Part shown: in pieces, positions 46,170 through 59,400 of the stretch
How positions within the stretch are numbered: position 1 is the stretch's first letter
How the letters are laid out: each line of letters begins with the position of its first letter
Source of the DNA: Lepas anatifera
Taxonomy: Eukaryota > Arthropoda > Thecostraca > Lepadidae
Direction of reading: 5' to 3'
Length of the DNA: 64,000 nucleotides
NCBI GenBank assembly: GCA_034440635.1
Contig: JAOTON010000477.1
Span: forward strand, 798,001-862,000
Notes under the pieces: model-generated
Database searches by the model: none
The model's input: the letters and a program-made list of their open reading frames with translations, nothing else
Told to the model about the DNA's origin: nothing
Made by a program: the position numbers and the translations under genes

Positions 46170-49070
46170 ATGGGGCAACATGTTTCTAAGGATGATTTTG
46201 AGTGGTCATATACAGAAGAACCTCATGCCTCAAGAAGGGTCGAGATTCTAAGTGAGTGCCTAAGTGCCTTCTTGGGGTACTGTGATAATGTGACGACTGG
46301 TTGATTCTAAGAAAAAAATGATAAGGCTAGATTTTTTACATTTTTCTTTTGTACTAATAGCTTGTGTCTGCTTTTGTCTTTGCTGAAAATAACCACATCG
46401 ACCTCGAAAAGCCCAAAAGGTGAAAGGATTAAAAAACTTTGTGGCCCTGCCTGTATCTCATCCAGTGGAGGACTGGTTTTAAACCCACTGCTCACAATGC
46501 CAAGAGGCATGTTTTCTTAGTGTTGGATGACACAGTTTTTCACCTGCCATCATATCATTGGCATGCTTCTGAAAACACACACTAATCCTCTTCAGAGAAG
46601 CACCCAGAGATCAAGACACTGTTTGGCCGGGATGCGCAAATGCCGTACAAGGTGACGGCCATGGTGGTCTTCCAGCTGATCAGCATCTACCTCATCAGCG
46701 GCCTCTCGTGGCTACAAGTCATCCTGCTGGCCTACTCCCTCGGCGGCGTGATCAACCACTCCCTGATGCTGGGTGAGCCGTCACTTACCAGTGAATGTGC
46801 ACCACTGGGTGCTCTGTGGCGAGGTCGGACCTGATGTTACGCTACAATGTGTGTGGTTTGACTCAAATTACACCAAGTTCCCGCGGTGATCAGGGAAGTG
46901 ACCAAACTCTAGAACAGGCGAGCTGCTTTTATGTTGTATGTATGCATCGGTCTGTCTATCGTCGGTTGGTGTTATCGAATGTGTGGGTCCGACTGTATGT
47001 CGTCGGTTGGTGTTATCGATTGTGTGAGTCTGACTGTCTGTCTTCCGTCGACGTTATTGATTGTGTGGGTCCGACTGTCTGTCGTTGGTTGGTGGTATCG
47101 ATTGTGTGGGTCCAACTGGCTGTCGTCGGTCGGTGGTATCGATTGTGTGGGTCCGACTGTTTGTCGTCGGTTGGTGGTATCGATTGTGTAGGTCCGACTG
47201 TCTGTCGTCGGTCGGTGGTATCGATTGTGTGGGTCTGACTGTCTGTCGTCGGTCGGTGGTATCGATTGTGTGGGTCCAACTGACTGGTCTGCCCTGCCAG
47301 GTCATCATGGTAGTGATTTTTATTTTTCATTCTGTGCTAGTCATGTAGCACTGATACTGCACTGACTCACCTATGTTTGCAGTCCTGACATTAAATGTTT
47401 TAAATATATCTATTGAGGATAATAAACCCATAAAAGTTCAATATTACAGAAAAATATAATGATATTTAAAACATTAAAGACCAATTAGGTGTTTTGCGCA
47501 GTTTTTTTCTACGCTCCTGTAGTTGTGTGCGAAAATCTTGCAGGGAGTTCACTCTGGCAAAGGTCACGTGGAAAAAGGACATTTAGGGAGCCTGAACTTC
47601 TGTGGTCATTTGGCGCCCATATCTCTGAATGAGTTAGTTTTCATACAAGTTGATATGGTTTAAGGAGTATACTTTGTATGTTTGAACAGTGGCAGTTGGT
47701 GAACAATGCCCTTTCTAAACACAGGCCTTCCCTCCCTTCTACCCGCCACCCCCGCGCTCGGTGCTCACCGCAGTGTTTTCTGTATGTGCCGTCGCTCTAA
47801 AATCAATACACATTATAACTGAGTGCGTGATTTTATGTCCCTCGGAGGACGACCTTTCAGAACGTTCGGCTTCACAGTGTCACAGCCTCCTTGTCTGTCA
47901 GTCAAATGGCGAACTGTTCCGCTTTTCTGCGTGCTGGGTGCAGTTGTCGGCAGTTGGTGTCTCTATTTTCTGTCCACTCAGGCGACATTTTTCTTCCATG
48001 ATCTGCTACTGCCACTATTTAAGTTTTTGCGCGCCTGAGGCCGATCATTCTGTGAACATTGCTGCACTGTTGCATCAGACCCGGTCGCCGGGAATGGGTG
48101 GCTTAGTGGATAACATCCCTGTCTTCTAAGCCACTGTTCCCGGGTTCAAGTCCCGGCAGAGCCTCTGAATAAGTTGATCTGATCCCCAAAATCCCTTCCA
48201 ATAGGGCGAGAGTTGGCGACGCTGCATGATTTCGACTGTTGGCGTGTCCTTAAACCCCAGCAACTATTTATACCGGTTGCCGGGAGGGGAGTCCTCCGCG
48301 CTTGTAAGGTCCAGCCGTCACGTTGGAAATCGATTCGCTGAACAATCCAGATATGGAACCCGGGCTGGTGTGTTGGTGAAAACTTTGGGTTCAGTGTTGC
48401 GCCCGCTTCCGGCTGGGAGCGTTCCCAGGGTTGGCCGTCTGTTGTGCCGTTTTTGTCTGTACCTTTGTTGGGAGTTGCCCGGGCTGTATCGCAGGTGATG
48501 CATTAGTGATGCCCACGCTTACTGAGCGCCTCACGCACGGGTCCGCCACTGTGCTAACCGATTCGCGTCGCCACGTTTCTGGTATGCCTCTCTGGTGTGG
48601 GTATTTAGCGAGGTGTTAGTACAATGGTTCCCAGGCGATGGGTTGTGACCCCACCTGGGGCACAGGGCCATTCGGTTGGTATTCATAATGAGGCATGGAT
48701 TCATAATGCACTCCTTGTTTTGTCAAAAGAGTGGAAGGATAGGTACGCATTTCATACCTGGAAACCACTGTGCTGGTAGGTACCTTATGATTCATTCACC
48801 TATTTGATTTATTCCTATCTTTCATTCACTGCATTTTGCTTGGGTCGTTCCGCCGTTGATAAGTCAGATTGGTGGTGCGTTTTGTGAGTCGGCTATGATG
48901 GCTCGTCTCCAAGAGGAGGTGCAGTCGTGAATGATTGTCAGGGAACTATTTATGGACAGAGCCTGAGCCAACTACGTAACTATTTGCTGAGGTTATTTTG
49001 CGGATGCAGCGCCTCAGGTGATGACGGTTTATCATGTGCGTTTTTTCCATGCGCAGTAATTTCCCGTTAG

Positions 49071-49140
<70 letters not shown>

Positions 49141-51808
49141 TACCCTTCTCGCAGTGACTATCACACCCGCCTGTTTAAACCATGATTGACAGGACCAGAT
49201 TGAACACGGACAGCGGTGCACGTGCCGCCGTTGGTAACGGCGCCTCCCGTCGACAGCGGTGCACGTGCCGCCGTTGGTAACGGTGCCTCCCGTCGACAGC
49301 GGTGCACGTGCCGCCGTTGGTAACGGTGCCTCCCGTCGACAGCGGTGCACGTGCCGCCGTTGGTAACGGCGCCTCCCGTCGACAGCGATTCACGAGATAG
49401 CACACAACCTGGCCTTCGGACACAGCCGCCCGCTGGCCAACCGCGCCATCGGCATCTTCGCCAACCTGCCCATCGGCATACCGTTCTCGGTGGCGTTCAA
49501 GGGATACCACCTGGAGCACCACAGGGTAAGCGGCGCCGTTGGCAACTTCCTCGGTAGAAGGGGCACGTCGCGGGGCTGGTGTGCTCTCTCGTAATGGGTT
49601 AAATTGAGGTAAACAAACAGGGCTCCCTTGGTCGACATACAGTTTTATACGTATATGTTGATTCAAAGCACGCGGTCCACCAACTTTTTATTCGGTCGCA
49701 AGTTTCCAAAGCGAATTCCCGTTGCATGTTTTGGGCGGATTTGTGCACGCCTATTGCAGATACCCCCGCCGTCCTGTCCAGCCGCTGTCCAACTTCGCCG
49801 CCGGCTGACTCGCGCCGCCCCTCCCCCAGTACCAGGGTGACGAGAAGCTGGACACGGACCTTCCGACGGCGCTGGAGGCGCGCCTCTTCTGCACCACCGG
49901 GGGCAAGCTGGTCTGGGTGCTGCTGCAGCCGCTGTTCTACGCGCTGCGCCCCCTCGTTACCTACCCGAAGCCGCCCACCCGACTGGAGCTCATCAACACT
50001 GTCATCCAGATCAGCTTCAACGTGCTGGTCACCTACTGGCTGGGTGAGAGATCGCGGAGGATGGTGCCCAGTGGTTTAGGCAGAGGAGGTGTGGGTGCTG
50101 TGGCGAGGAGCTGTCTGGTTCGCGGCGTGGGTTTTCTCTTGTCTGCATTTGCTCTGCGGTTAGTTGATGGCAAGAGCTCTTTGTGACGGTGAAGTTTATC
50201 TTGGCTACGGACGATGAACGGCAAAGTCTTCCCTGTGGATATTTAGTTAGTTGTTGGGGGTTTTCGGGTGTACGAACCTCCTAAGGATATCTGGCCTCAT
50301 CTGCGGACACCTGTCTTTTTTACATCCCTAGGCAGTTTGCAGTGCCGGTCTGATGTCTTCGAGTGCCGTGACACTATCTCCCGTTCCACTGTAGTGACGC
50401 TACGCTATCTCCCGTTCCACTGTAGTGACACTGCACCCTGTTCCACTGTAGTGACACTACCTCCCGTTCCACTGTAGTGACACTTCTTGCCGTTCCACTG
50501 TAGTGACGCTACCTCCTGTTCCACTGTAGTGACACCAACTCCCGTTCCACTGTAGTGACATTACCTCCCGTTCCACTGTAGTGACGCTACGCTATCTCCC
50601 GTTCCACTGTAGTGACACTGCACCCTGTTCCACTGTAGTGACACTACCTCCCGTTCCACTGTAGTGACACTACCTCCCGTTCCACTGTAGTGACGCTACG
50701 CTATCTCCCGTTCCACTGTTGTGACGCTATCTCCTGTTCCACTGTAGTGACACCACCTCCCGTTCCACTGTAGTGACACTACCTCCTGTCCCACTATAGT
50801 GACGTTACCTCCCGCTCCACTATAGTGACGCTACCTCCCGCTCCACTGTAGTAACGCTACCTCCCGCTGCAGGTGGAAAGGCGCTGTTCTACATGGTGGG
50901 CGGCTCGCTGCTGGCCATGGGTCTGCACCCTGTGGCCGGTCACTTCATCTCGGAACACTACATGTTCCGCAAGGGCTTCGAAACCTACTCCTACTACGGT
51001 CCGCTGAACAGCATCACCTTCAACGTGGGCTTCCACAACGAACACCACGACTTCCCGGCGGTGCCCGGCTGCCGCCTTCCACAGGTGAATAAGGCACCGG
51101 CCAGCGCTCACTTCTGTGAGGAGGACTTGTTGCTGTACCTCCACGCGGGTGGCGGCACTGTAAGGGCCTGGTCTCTATATAGACTATAAGGGTCTTAAGG
51201 GTCTGTCTTGCCTGGTGCGATCTGTGTTCAGCGCAATGTTTCTCTGACTGTATTGGATATTCTACCTGGCCGTCCACCGGCCTGAATATGTGGCAACCGG
51301 CCGGATAGTTGGCACCGGGTGGCCAAGCACCGGATGCACGGATAAACATCGGACGGGAGGCCAGGTGATGGGAACAGGGGATCGGCATAGCATAACCACA
51401 CTGTGCAGCCAAGTGTGGATACCACATTGCTCCCGACCACAGTGTCTGGCCATATGTTGGTAATGATTTCGCAACAGAAATGTTGTAGATGCGTGTCATA
51501 AAGCAGCCCCAAATATCCACGCCTAGGCGAGCTGTTCTAGACTCAGGCCTGCAGAGTGACCGCTGAGAAGCAGCCGTATAGCCTGGCTGGAACTGTGGCA
51601 GGTGCGCGAGATGGCGCCCGAATACTACCGGGACCTGCCGCAGCACCACTCGTGGACCAGGGTGCTGTACGACTTCATCACAGACCCTGACATCGGGCCG
51701 TACGCACGCACCAAGAGGAGGGCGCGCGGCCTCGACTCAGCCGCCGGCAGCGACGCTGCACGGTCGGAGCCGGCGCCCCAGAACGGCGTCAAGGAGCACA
51801 GCGGCTGA
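46170..51808 (+). CDS. DEGS1: Sphingolipid delta-4 desaturase, 6 exons, 343 aa
   Basis: Dihydroceramide desaturase of the ER membrane, which introduces the 4,5-trans double bond to make ceramide. Exons 46170-46251, 46596-46772, 49386-49525, 49830-50043, 50873-51084 and 51602-51808 join in phase; 343 aa against 323 in human DEGS1. The N-terminus [15 protein letters not shown] has the glycine used for myristoylation in the family. The three di-iron histidine boxes are HEIAH (89-93), HLEHH (128-132) and HNEHH (about 258-262). Between them are [12 protein letters not shown] and [10 protein letters not shown]. The C-terminus is extended and Ala/Ser-rich. An acceptor at 46153 suggests that a 5' non-coding exon lies upstream. 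Introns 2 and 4 end in minisatellites that contain the acceptors. It converges on the acid ceramidase gene. Confidence 0.95.
46949..47286 (+). repeat. 41-bp minisatellite in desaturase intron 2
   Basis: About eight copies of a 41-bp unit, cores GATTGTGTGGGTCCGACTGT and CTGTCGTCGGTTGGTGGTATC. It starts about 175 bp after the exon 2 donor and shows no resemblance to the splice site, unlike the array at the other end of the same intron. Confidence 0.92.
48092..48270 (+). mobile_element. tRNA-derived SINE-like sequence
   Basis: RNA polymerase III box A (TGGCTTAGTGG, 48099-48109) and box B (GGTTCAAGTCC, 48143-48153) are correctly spaced. The T arm pairs perfectly (CCGGG/CCCGG). The anticodon loop CTTCTAA suggests descent from tRNA-Arg(TCT), but anticodon and acceptor stems do not pair, so it is not a working tRNA. 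A non-tRNA body follows to roughly 48270, where the end is unclear. Confidence 0.5.
49072..49139. repeat. (TA)n microsatellite
   Basis: Uninterrupted TA run of about 34 units in desaturase intron 2, shortly before the 43-bp acceptor repeat. Confidence 0.98.
49209..49385 (+). repeat. 43-bp repeat ending in desaturase exon 3 acceptor
   Basis: Four full units start GACAG at 49209, 49252, 49295 and 49338. The fifth GACAG, at 49381-49385 and exactly one period on, is the acceptor of exon 3. After GACAG the unit reads CGGTGCACGTG and the exon reads CGATTCACGAG. The unit therefore contains a copy of the acceptor and of the first 11 exon bases. Confidence 0.95.
50365..50872 (+). repeat. 26-bp repeat ending in desaturase exon 5 acceptor
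   Basis: About 19 copies of a 26-bp unit, cores CTACCTCCCGTTCCACTG and TAGTGACG, some slightly rearranged. The last unit turns into the exon 5 acceptor: CTACCTCCCGCTGCAG ends at 50872, and its CTAC start (50857) is exactly 26 bp after the previous one (50831). The repeat thus supplies the polypyrimidine tract of the functional acceptor. Confidence 0.93.
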
Positions 51809-54800
51809 ACCTGCCGGCTGGCTACTGGTGTGTGCTGGGTGGTCAGGTCTGTTGGTTCGGTTTCGGAACCCGTTAGGTAATTTTGGCAGGGCGTTTCATG
51901 GTCAGTTGTAGGTTAAACTGCGCTTTTATAGCCGTGGGAAGTCGTACACTGGAGTCGGTCATGCTTAATTCGAAGGGCGCTCGCTTTTCCCTGGTTCCTA
52001 ATCGCCGTTTGGAATGAATGGCTTGTCAATAAGTGCCGAGAAGACCTGTCTAATAGCTGTATTTGTTTAATCCGCTTGGACTTAGTAGATCTGACATTTT
52101 CCACTCGTCCTGTGTGTGTACTCGTCACGTCTATTGCCTTCTTCACTGCCTTTTCCCTCGGAGGAAGATGCGGAGACGGGCACACTGTGTCGTGCTGACT
52201 GTCTAGCGTCTACATCACACCTGCTGCCTTATTAGGACTGAGGCCGGTCGGGCGCCCGGACTCCGGTCCTTTCCTCGCCTCTGCCTGTGTCCCCGGAGGT
52301 ATTTATCGGTGGTCGCCTGGTCCGGATAGTGCACTTCTTATCGGGGGATCCTTGTGTGGTGGCCTCTCCTTCCACCAACAGTTTCACTGGCGTGACTTTC
52401 ATTGTGCTGCTTTGGAGCTCAGCTAGTTTGCAGACTTAGGAACGCAGGCTTCGATACGGAAATTTGAGCTATTTTGGTTACTTCAAAACTGCTTAGGTTT
52501 GCATATCCAGGGTTGGTTGCTTAGTAAGCGTTACTATTTGTGTCTTATCTGGCGAGCTTGCGAAGACTTACGCTGACGTCTACGGGCGACGTTACGGGTC
52601 ACTCACTCGTACCTACTAATGTCATATCGTCCCTCCTACCAGCACCATAAACATTGCAAGCTTTTCTGATACGTCAAACAGGAATGTTCATAAATTGATG
52701 TTACGTTTCGGGAGAAGTTTTTGATACCTTCACAACTGGACATTCATGCTAGAATTCACATTGAATGCAACTAAAAGTCCCATGTATTTAATATCGCCAA
52801 ATTGGCAGGATTCGTGGTGCTCAGTAAACACCAGCTTGGTCAGCTGATGCGATATGTTCAGAGAGCCCTGTAGCATCGGTTCCTTTTGGACGCGTCTGTC
52901 TCCGGGCCGTGGAGTGGGTGAGGACCTCGCTGAGGCGCCCCTGTTGGCACGGCTGTGTACAGAGCGCACTGGAAGAGAGTCACACTGTCACTGAGGGTCA
53001 TGGGCGGACACAGGAGCTCCGCTTTGGGGGAAGTCGGGAAAATAGTAAAAACAGTGTTCTTTTTTTAGAAAATCGACAAAAACTTCGCCATTTGGGAAGC
53101 CATCGCCCCTTTCCTCCCTCCCCCCGCTGCGTCTACCAGTGCTGAGGGCTGCCCGACAGGTGATTGGCTGGTCAAGTGAGATTAAGCGACAGCGTGTGTC
53201 CGGGAGATAGGACATGATATTCAGGTATGTTAGAAACTGTGGGAAATGTTTTGTCGTGCAACGGGAAATGTCATGTATCACTGAAAAGGCGTCGGAGATG
53301 CCCTGGTCTCCACACGGCAGCGTGATGAGTTATGCGAAAATGGTCCAACTGGTCTGACGGAGATGAGATTGGGCCGTTTCAATGGACGATATTTTTGGGT
53401 TCTGTAATCTCGTCGTGTCGAGTGTTTATTTGGGGACGCCGGTAAACAGGGGCTGGTGGTTATACCTGCGGAAAACTGATGATATTACTGAACCGTCCTT
53501 CCAGTTGGGCTTTCCCAAACAAGAGCCGTGAAAAACGTGGCTTTGATAACTTTGATCTGTGGTATTGAGTGAACTTTGTATGATATTTTACCCCGAAAGA
53601 TCTGATATCAAGACCTGATAATGCCAAGTGTTTTGTTGAAATAGCAGTTCACCCGTTTTCCCGTGCTCTGACACGTGTGACGGGCGGTTGGTACGGTTCC
53701 TTCTGTGTAAGCGCATGCCGGTGGTACTGAGTGTGGCGGTGCCGGCGGGGTGAGTGTGTGAACTGCCCCAGTCCACCCCGGTGGAATTCAGACCGAGACG
53801 GCGCAATACTAACATGTACACTGCACGGCCCAGCAGTCTTCTCTGGCTCTCCCACGGAGCTGTGCGGTAGTCAAGGATCTGTCTATAAGAAGATCTGAGG
53901 CATATCTACCTGAGTTAGTTATTGATATCCTAGAAACTGGTGGTAGTGCCCTGCCATTGCCTTCTGAAGTGGGAGTTGTCTTGGACTCGGTCCAGGTCTG
54001 TGATGTGTTTGCCCTCCGCTTGCCGTGGTGGTTGATGCACTTCCCGCCCGGTACGTGTGGCGTGGGTACCGACAGGGCGAGAAATACTATATTTATACCC
54101 GCTTCGGCATACCGTACTTGACGACTGTTATGCGTGCTCCGCCCTCGCGTCGATGCCCGGTGAGAAACCGGAGGAAATGTGAAGCGCGGGAATGGCGGCA
54201 GGGCTCGGCGTGCACAATGTCCAAATGATAGCGGTGAAGGTGTGGACTGCTGATTTATTTGGGGAATGCAATGGTAATTATAATGTCGTCTAATTGTTAA
54301 TGGCAGATGCCTCGTTTAAAGGACTATCGGCGATGGTGGATATGTGGTGTGGCCGTACTATGACTCTATGGAAACGGGATATAAGATGTATGCTTCAAGT
54401 GGGCGGAATTCGGACCCACATCCTTAGAGCGCGTGCTCCTGTTCTAACTCTACACGACGCCAGCTGCGTTGTTTGTGATATGACTGACGGCCGACGCTGC
54501 AAATGGCCGGCAGAAGAGGCCTGACGGCCTGTCTGTTCCGTCGGAGCGGCGATTCACACGCCCTCCCTGACATGTTCCTCCTTGTCAAACCCAGGGAAGC
54601 TCGCTTCCGACGTATAAACACTGCCGGTCATGTTTAAATGAACGCCCAGAGATAATGCGCTGAAACGTAACCGTCCGCTTTCTCTGCTTACGCCGATTGT
54701 GACTAGCCAGGAATGAGTCGACATGACATGATCCCTGGCTAAGGTTTTTCTTTTTTGACTTGTATTCAGCTGGGAGTGTCATAGGTGTCGCTTTTGTTCA

Positions 54801-56463
54801 GGTAATAGCGCTCTTTAAATCAAAACAGGGCAAAGGTTTACGGTTTTTGTCAACACCGAGCCACTTCTGAGCTAGTGCCGTCATTATTTGTTGAGAAGTG
54901 TCCCTCCTGCCTGTGGTGCCTCAATTGTGGGCAGTTATGTGTTTAATGAAGGTCGCTTCGGCTAAATGTGCACAAATACACGATTTTCCGGTGAAATTCG
55001 GATATTTGTCTCCGGAGGAGTTGGATATGCCGTTAAACTCATGTTAGACTAACCTATATATGGAGACTTGCCTATCTCACGCGCATCCACCCAGACAGTC
55101 GCTGCTCACTGGCTCGTAGAAGTGACGTCACCAGCTGCTCAGCCTGCTGGGATTATTAGTTTCTAGCACCAGTCTGCTTTTCACTGAAGTTCATGAGACC
55201 GCAGATGCCTATATTTTACTCCGAGGGCGAGAGTGGGATCGAAACACCGGCTGGTGCTGGCGCTGGGGTTTGTAGTAGATGACAAGCAAGTAACGGATGA
55301 ATGGTCGATATGTCTTATTTAATCCCTCCAACACTGATTTCACTAATGATTCAACTGTTGATCGTGTTTACAAGTCAGATGCTGGCACCCACAAGTGTGA
55401 AACATTACAGGTCGCAGCGCGTTGTCTCGAAAACGCCCCGGGCTATAACTCCCATCAGTGTAAGGGTTCGAGGCAGCAGTTCTCGGCCGGGATATGTTTT
55501 CGCTGAAAACTAAGATACACACCAGCTAGGGTCAGCTTCATGTGGGTACGTGGAGGAACTTCGCCACCCGTAAGAAAGTGGGAGGCCAGGGTCGTCAGGT
55601 AAATTTTGACCCCTTGATAAAGTGAAACTGTACTCTATGTGTCCAAAAAGTTATACTCTGGGCTCCTCGCACTCTCCGCTCATCTTCACAATAAAATAAA
55701 ATTATATCAGCCCGACTGAGAGATGAAATACTTCGGACGCATTTTTAAGGGGACTGTCCCCTTCTCCCCCCTGTGAGAGCGCTGTATAACCATCACAGGT
55801 TGGTGCCCCCCAAAGGTCCGCCTTCCCCCGTGGTGACACCCACGATACACGCACTGCCAACCAGCTCACTTAACTAAAGGCCGCACAGCACTCAATGCTC
55901 ATCGAAATGTCAGAATGAGGGGATGCGACATACGGAAGGCACTTTTATTACATCTTAAGCTCGACATTCCGACTACCCGCGCGTAATTCGGCGATGCTAA
56001 TGCACAGACTGCATCGTGCATGATATTTCAGCACCATTCAGAGGTGACGTGGACTGCCCCCCTGATGACGCGTGACCTAACCAGACGCCTCGATACTGTT
56101 CCCGGTGGCTGGGAGGAGAGACGTTCCCCGCCTAGGGGTGTGGATTTATAATGACTGAGGGTGCGATTGCAGGTGCCTGGGCGCCCGCAATGAAAGGTCG
56201 AGCTAGTTTTAAAATGTCCTCTAGATTTTGTTGTATTCATTTCCAAGATTTCGAATGAATCTTAACTTGTTCAATTGATCTGTGTGTCTCTGTTTTCATT
56301 TGGTGGCTGTTTTCACATTTGAGCACCTCCAGTTATTTTTGCAAATCCACGCCACACTCCCAGCCTTGTCCGCAGTAGCGCGAAGAGGTGGTGGCACCCC
56401 TAGCATCGTCTGCAGCGACTTGGAGGGACGATGACACCCCCAATAGCGTGGAGGTATCCGCGC
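51809..56463. other. Intergenic region between convergent genes
   Basis: About 4.7 kb, presumably including the 3' UTRs of the desaturase and the ceramidase. TTTATT at 55944-55949 reads AATAAA on the minus strand, about 515 bp past the ceramidase stop, and is a possible poly(A) signal. Plus-strand AATAAA runs occur near 55690. Short open frames show no recognised motif or splice-bounded exon. Confidence 0.45.
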
Positions 56464-59400
56464 TCACCAGATGGCACAGTCGGGGTCGTCGCAGGACTGG
56501 AGCCAGGCTTCCAGAGAGCCGGCGGCCGTGTGCATCAGGGCCGAGTACACCGTCAGCTGCAGAAGCGCCGCGTCACAGCGTCACTCCAAAAACCGGCATC
56601 GACACTGGTCTGTCTCATAGCAATCTCAATATCACATGGTGGGCTGTGAACCGGCTCAAAAGTAACGCATGTAGACACCAGTGCCGGTGTGCAGAACGCG
56701 ATAATCACGATAATATAGCGACTTCATAGTATCACAGTACTAAACAACCCACGGTAAAAAATCGCGTGTGACCAATAGTTAACTTTAACGTACCGGTCGA
56801 CTAAATGATCGATTCAAATATCTCGTGACAGCAGAAAAATTCACTGCGATCCTTTGTTTTCACCTCCCACTTTGCTAGCCCTCGGCGGCTGGTCTTCCTC
56901 CCGTACTCACCCTGTTGAGCATGGGCTTGGAGGAGAGCACGTCGAAGAGGGCGGCCTTGGTGAGGCGTTTCTGGCCCAGCTGGTCCATGCAGCGGATGCC
57001 GGGATCACGCCGGTTGTCGAAGAACGGAGGCCGCTTCCAGTGGTCGTAGTTGGTCTGTAGAAGGTACCTGCCGGAGGTGGCCGCCGGGCTAGAAGTCAGA
57101 GTCGCCAGCACCGAATGGTGGCTGAGGGCTTTGGAATACACGCTGACTGAACTGTTTTCTTTGTGGGTAAGGTCATGCACTGGTCCCAGAGTCAGCTTGA
57201 ATAAGAATAACAACCTTAGGGAAATGCATTATACTGGTTCGGCTTAATCTCAGTTACCGGAGTCCTGACATTTTCAACAGTTTGCCGAGGTGAAGTTCGG
57301 ATGTCACGTCAAAAGGAAAATATAAGTTTGGTACTATAGAGAATCTAATTTATAACGTTTCGCAAGAGCCGTCATATCTACTAGCATATTCGTTGGTTTC
57401 GTTTACCTGCAGTTCACTGCCTCTTGTTTGACTGGACCAGGCTCAGATTTTAAAGAGCTGAACGGCTGTGGGTTGGCAAAGGTTGAAACGCAAATAATTT
57501 TGGGGTCACAATTGTAGCCCAAGCTGGGAAAGTATCATGCTTATCACCAGAAAATAAGTTCCCCCACTTTCTTCAATGAGCAAGTTCTACCAGGCACATA
57601 CGCATCGGAAAAGGGGGGGGGGGGGCCCCCCCCCCTTCTTTTTAAAAAATTTTTTTTTTTAAATAAAAAAAAAAAAAAAAAAAAAAAAAATATTAAACCC
57701 CCCCCCGGGGGAAAGGAAGAAAAAAAAAAAAAAAAAATTTTTTTTTTTTTTATATTAAATTTTTTTTTTTTTTATTTTATTTTTTTTTTTTTTTAGCAGG
57801 CAAACATTTTGGCCATGGAATAAAAGTTGGGTCAGAAGCACTTCGCGAATTGATGCAACTCTTTTTGTGTTACTGTATCATTCGTATCTATAACAAATTC
57901 TCCTGTTGGAATTTAACCTGAAAGGAAAGCCACGAAAGAGTAGCCAGACTTCTCATGCCTCAAATCCTTGTCACACTTCATGCAATTCGATGCAGTGTGA
58001 CCATTCTAAGGTCTATCCAATTAAACCGACCTTTATTGCCACCCATGTTTGCTGAGTACGCTGTGCTCTTAGTTGCCTAAAACTTCCAAGCAATCGAGTT
58101 TTATTAAAACAGTTTTTACTGCCCCCATCCGCTGCACAGCCTCGCGACTGTAGATTGGAGTACACCATTTCTCCCTTGTATTTTTTGCAAGATAATAGTT
58201 GATCGACTGATGGTACATTCTGTGCCAAGGTTGGATATATCTTCTCGATCCAGGGGGAGTCCTGCAGATGGCTTAATGCTAGCACGGCAATACACGCCCT
58301 TTACAAAGACTATAGGAGAGCCAAAATCCAGGAGATTCTGACCCCCTCCCGGGATCTCCATCCATGCTCTGTGCCACAGCTGTAGCCCACTTTTAGCTGT
58401 GCGTGGCTCTCCTGCCGTGACCTACGGCTCACCAGGTAGCCTTCTGGGAGTACGAGCCTGTGCCGAGAGTCCAGATATCTGCCTTGTACTGGTCCCTGGT
58501 GATGACGCACCCCTGACACAAACACACCCTGTCAGACGCACCTCAGACACAAACAGACCCTATCAGACGCACCCCTGACACAAACACACCCTGTCAGACG
58601 CACCCATGACACAAACACACCCTGTCAGACGCACCCCTGACTCAAACACACCCCTGGTACAAACACACCCTGTCAGACGCACCCCTGACACAAACACATC
58701 CTGTCAGACGCACCCCTGACACAAACACACCCTGTCAGACGCACCCATGACACAAACACACCCTGTCAGACGCACCCCTGACTCAAACACACCCCTGGTA
58801 CAAACACACCCTGTCAGACGCACCCCTGACACAAACACATCCTGTCAGACGCACCCCTGACACAAACACACCCTGTCAGACGCACCCCCAGACACAAACA
58901 CACTCTGTCAGACGCACCCCTGACACAAACACACTCTGTCAGACGCACCCCTGACACAAAAACACCCTGTCAGATGCACCCCTGACACAAACATACCCTG
59001 TCAGAGGCACCCCTGACACAAACATACCCTGTCAGAGGCATCCCTGACACAAACACACCCTGTCAGACGCTGCCCTGACACAAACACACCCTGTCAGACG
59101 CACCCCTGACACAAACACATCGTATCAGATGTTCTCTTTATACTGGTCCGTGATTATGACGCACCCCTGACACAAACACACCCTGTCAGACGCACCGCTG
59201 ATACAAACACACCCTGTCAGACGCACCCCTGATACAAACACACCCTGTCGGACGCATCCCTGACACAAACACATCGTATCAGATTTTTCTTTGTACTGGT
59301 CCGTGAGGATGACGCATACCTGACACAAAAAACCCTGTCAGACGCACCCCTGACACAAACACACCCAGTCAGACGCACCCCTGACACAAACACACCCTGT

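Noticed and set aside
48092..48163. Functional tRNA gene
   Set aside because: Boxes A and B and the T arm are good, but acceptor and anticodon stems do not pair; a SINE or pseudo-tRNA is more likely.
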